DNA of 6,987 nt from Phascolarctobacterium sp. (GTDB lineage Bacteria; Bacillota; Negativicutes; Acidaminococcales; Acidaminococcaceae). Positions 5,866-6,987 of this stretch are shown here, piece by piece; position 1 is the first letter of the stretch; each line of letters begins with the position of its first letter. The notes beneath the pieces were generated by a model, which saw only the letters and a program-made list of their open reading frames with translations, searched no databases and was not told the origin of the DNA. The stretch spans positions 1-6,987 of the forward strand of contig JAEDNJ010000077.1 in assembly GCA_016302525.1 (NCBI GenBank), given 5' to 3'. The position numbers were made by a program, and so were the translations under genes.

Positions 5866-6663
5866 ATGAGTGAAGCAGGGAAGCTGCAAAGCCTTACAAA
5901 GGAACAAACAATGAATCTGGCTTTAGTAGTAGGCAAGCTGCTACTAAAGAGTGGCGCCGAAACCTCACGGGTAGAGGATAGCATGACCCGCTTATGCTAT
6001 CACTTTGGGGTGCGCGATTTAAATGTGTTCGTAACGCCCACCTTTATCATGCTGGGAGAAGAAAATACCGAGGGCAAGACGATAGTTTGCCGTATCCGCA
6101 CCAGAAGCATTAACTTAATTGTGCTTAGTGATGTCAACAATTTTACCTATAATCTTTCCACCTGGCCCTATGGCTACGAGGATACCTTGGTTTATCTCAA
6201 TAATATGCTCACCATGACACCACCCTATAACAAGTGGCTGCTCTGCCTAGCCTCTGCTATCGGCTCGGCCTGCTTTGCGCAGCTTTTAGGTGGTAACAGT
6301 CATGACTTTATTGCTGCCTTTGTGACTGGTGGCGTAGCTATGGTGCTCTTAAAGCTTTTGAGTGGCTATCGCCTGAGCGCCTTTTGGGAAAACGTAGTAG
6401 CTGGAGCTGCCATAGGCGCTACTGCTATTTTCTGCTGCGCTATGAGCCGTCAATGTACGATGGAGGCAATCACCGTTGGCGCCCTCATGCCCTTCTTGCC
6501 TGGCCTGGCCTTTACCAACGGCTTGAGGGATTATATGGCTGGCGATTTGATTTCTGGTAATTGTCGTGCTGCCGAAGCCATTATTTTTGCTATGTCTATT
6601 GCTATTGGTTTGGCAGCTACCTTGGTTGCCTGGTGGTATTGGGGGTGGCAGCTATGGAAATAA
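5866..6663 (+). CDS. ThrE/DUF1212-family exporter subunit (YjjP-like)
   Basis: The 265-residue product matches the N-terminal, PF06738-type half of ThrE threonine/serine exporters, and the separate subunit YjjP. A cytoplasmic domain carries the signature KSGAETSRVEDSM (28-40). Membrane segments follow at about 124-142, 147-166, 175-192, 200-216 and 236-258, including MPFLPGLAFTNGLRDYMAGD (208-227), a hallmark of the family. I chose ATG 5866 because GAGGT at 5854-5858 lies seven bases upstream and overlaps the glycosylase stop. A longer in-frame ATG at 5713 would add 51 residues, overlap the glycosylase gene by 143 bases and lacks family resemblance there. The downstream gene encodes the complementary small subunit and overlaps this one by ten bases. 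Substrate is open: serine/threonine by ThrE, or succinate by the E. coli YjjPB precedent. Confidence 0.88.
   Translation: MSEAGKLQSLTKEQTMNLALVVGKLLLKSGAETSRVEDSMTRLCYHFGVRDLNVFVTPTFIMLGEENTEGKTIVCRIRTRSINLIVLSDVNNFTYNLSTWPYGYEDTLVYLNNMLTMTPPYNKWLLCLASAIGSACFAQLLGGNSHDFIAAFVTGGVAMVLLKLLSGYRLSAFWENVVAGAAIGATAIFCCAMSRQCTMEAITVGALMPFLPGLAFTNGLRDYMAGDLISGNCRAAEAIIFAMSIAIGLAATLVAWWYWGWQLWK
6641..6648 (+). promoter_or_regulatory. Shine-Dalgarno inside the upstream gene, starting the small ThrE subunit
   Basis: GGGGGTGG lies five bases before ATG 6654, within the last codons of the preceding exporter gene. It supports ATG 6654 over the later in-frame ATG at 6666 and indicates translational coupling. 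Confidence 0.55.
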
Positions 6664-6987
6664 ATATGTTCTTGCACTTTGTGTTTTCCTTTATCGCAAC
6701 CGCCGCCTTTGGCGTGCTGTTTCAGGCTCCGCGCCGTACTCTGGCTATGTGTGGCCTTGTCGGAGCTGTGGGCTGGTGTATTTATAAGTACACTAGTCTG
6801 CATATGGGCTTTTCTTCCTTCTATGCTAATTTGCTGGCTACAATAATGCTGACGATCATGGCAGAGACCTTTGCTCGCTTTAGTCGCGAGCCAGCCACCA
6901 TTTTTATTGCTACAGGCGTCATCCCTCTCGTGCCTGGACTGGGTATGTATAAGGGCATGAATAAAATCATCGAGCACTACTACGAGC
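6654..6987 (+). CDS. ThrE_2/DUF3815-family small exporter subunit (YjjB-like), 3' end outside window
   Basis: The open frame runs off the window edge without a stop after 111 codons; the family is usually about 140-160 residues, so roughly the last quarter is missing. The reading starts MEINMFLHFVFSFIATAAFG. It shows family hallmarks: a helix then QAPRRTLAMCGLVGAVGW (24-41), the conserved E-x-x-A-R step at ETFAR (71-75), EPATIFIATGVIPLVPGLGM (79-98) and an Y-x-G-M segment (99-102). Hydrophobic segments lie near 5-23, 29-45, 55-70 and 81-98. This is the PF12821-type partner of the preceding subunit, and the two overlap by ten bases (6654-6663), as expected for a complex made in fixed ratio. 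Together they correspond to the fused ThrE of actinobacteria split into two genes. Confidence 0.87.
   Translation, partial: MEINMFLHFVFSFIATAAFGVLFQAPRRTLAMCGLVGAVGWCIYKYTSLHMGFSSFYANLLATIMLTIMAETFARFSREPATIFIATGVIPLVPGLGMYKGMNKIIEHYYE

Noticed and set aside
1..6987. Phage, insertion sequence, CRISPR or defence system
   Set aside because: No transposase, integrase, terminal repeats, spaced direct repeats or nuclease/toxin genes are seen; every long reading frame is accounted for by metabolic or envelope genes.

Overview
All recognisable genes in this window lie on the + strand, tightly packed, in what looks like three transcription units. The proteins fit an anaerobic, fermentative Firmicute. 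The DcuC-type C4-dicarboxylate carrier, the split ThrE/YjjP-YjjB-type exporter and the moderate GC content would suit a Negativicute such as an Acidaminococcaceae/Phascolarctobacterium-like gut bacterium. That assignment is inference from gene content and general sequence character; the window has no rRNA or other marker gene.

Region 1 (about 1-3693) is an AT-rich leader followed by three closely spaced genes: a small GtrA-family membrane protein, a soluble diacylglycerol-kinase-family lipid kinase, and a polytopic membrane protein ending in an extracytoplasmic alkaline-phosphatase/sulfatase-fold domain of the LtaS/MdoB/EptA type. Gaps are only about 20-26 bases, so they are probably co-transcribed. 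Together they suggest an envelope-lipid or glycopolymer modification pathway: GtrA proteins are linked to lipid-linked sugar translocation, LtaS-type enzymes move a phospholipid head group and can release diacylglycerol, and a lipid kinase could return that diacylglycerol to phosphatidic acid.

Region 2 (3694-5094) is a single-gene unit: a DcuC-family dicarboxylate carrier with its own promoter-like region, a perfect 10-bp palindrome upstream, a strong Shine-Dalgarno, codon use that looks tuned for high expression, and a strong intrinsic terminator.

Region 3 (5095 to the window end) starts with an extended -10 promoter and encodes a uracil-DNA-glycosylase-superfamily protein. Two genes for a split ThrE-type exporter follow, coupled by very short spacing and overlap: an N-terminal DUF1212-type subunit and a small ThrE_2/DUF3815-type subunit cut by the window edge. 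The E. coli YjjP/YjjB pair has the same architecture and has been reported to export succinate, so two probable dicarboxylate or amino-acid transport systems sit next to each other here.

I see no tRNA, rRNA, CRISPR array, insertion sequence, integrase or attachment site. No fully new system is demonstrable; the best leads are the GtrA/lipid kinase/phosphotransferase cassette and the DcuC plus YjjPB-type neighbourhood.
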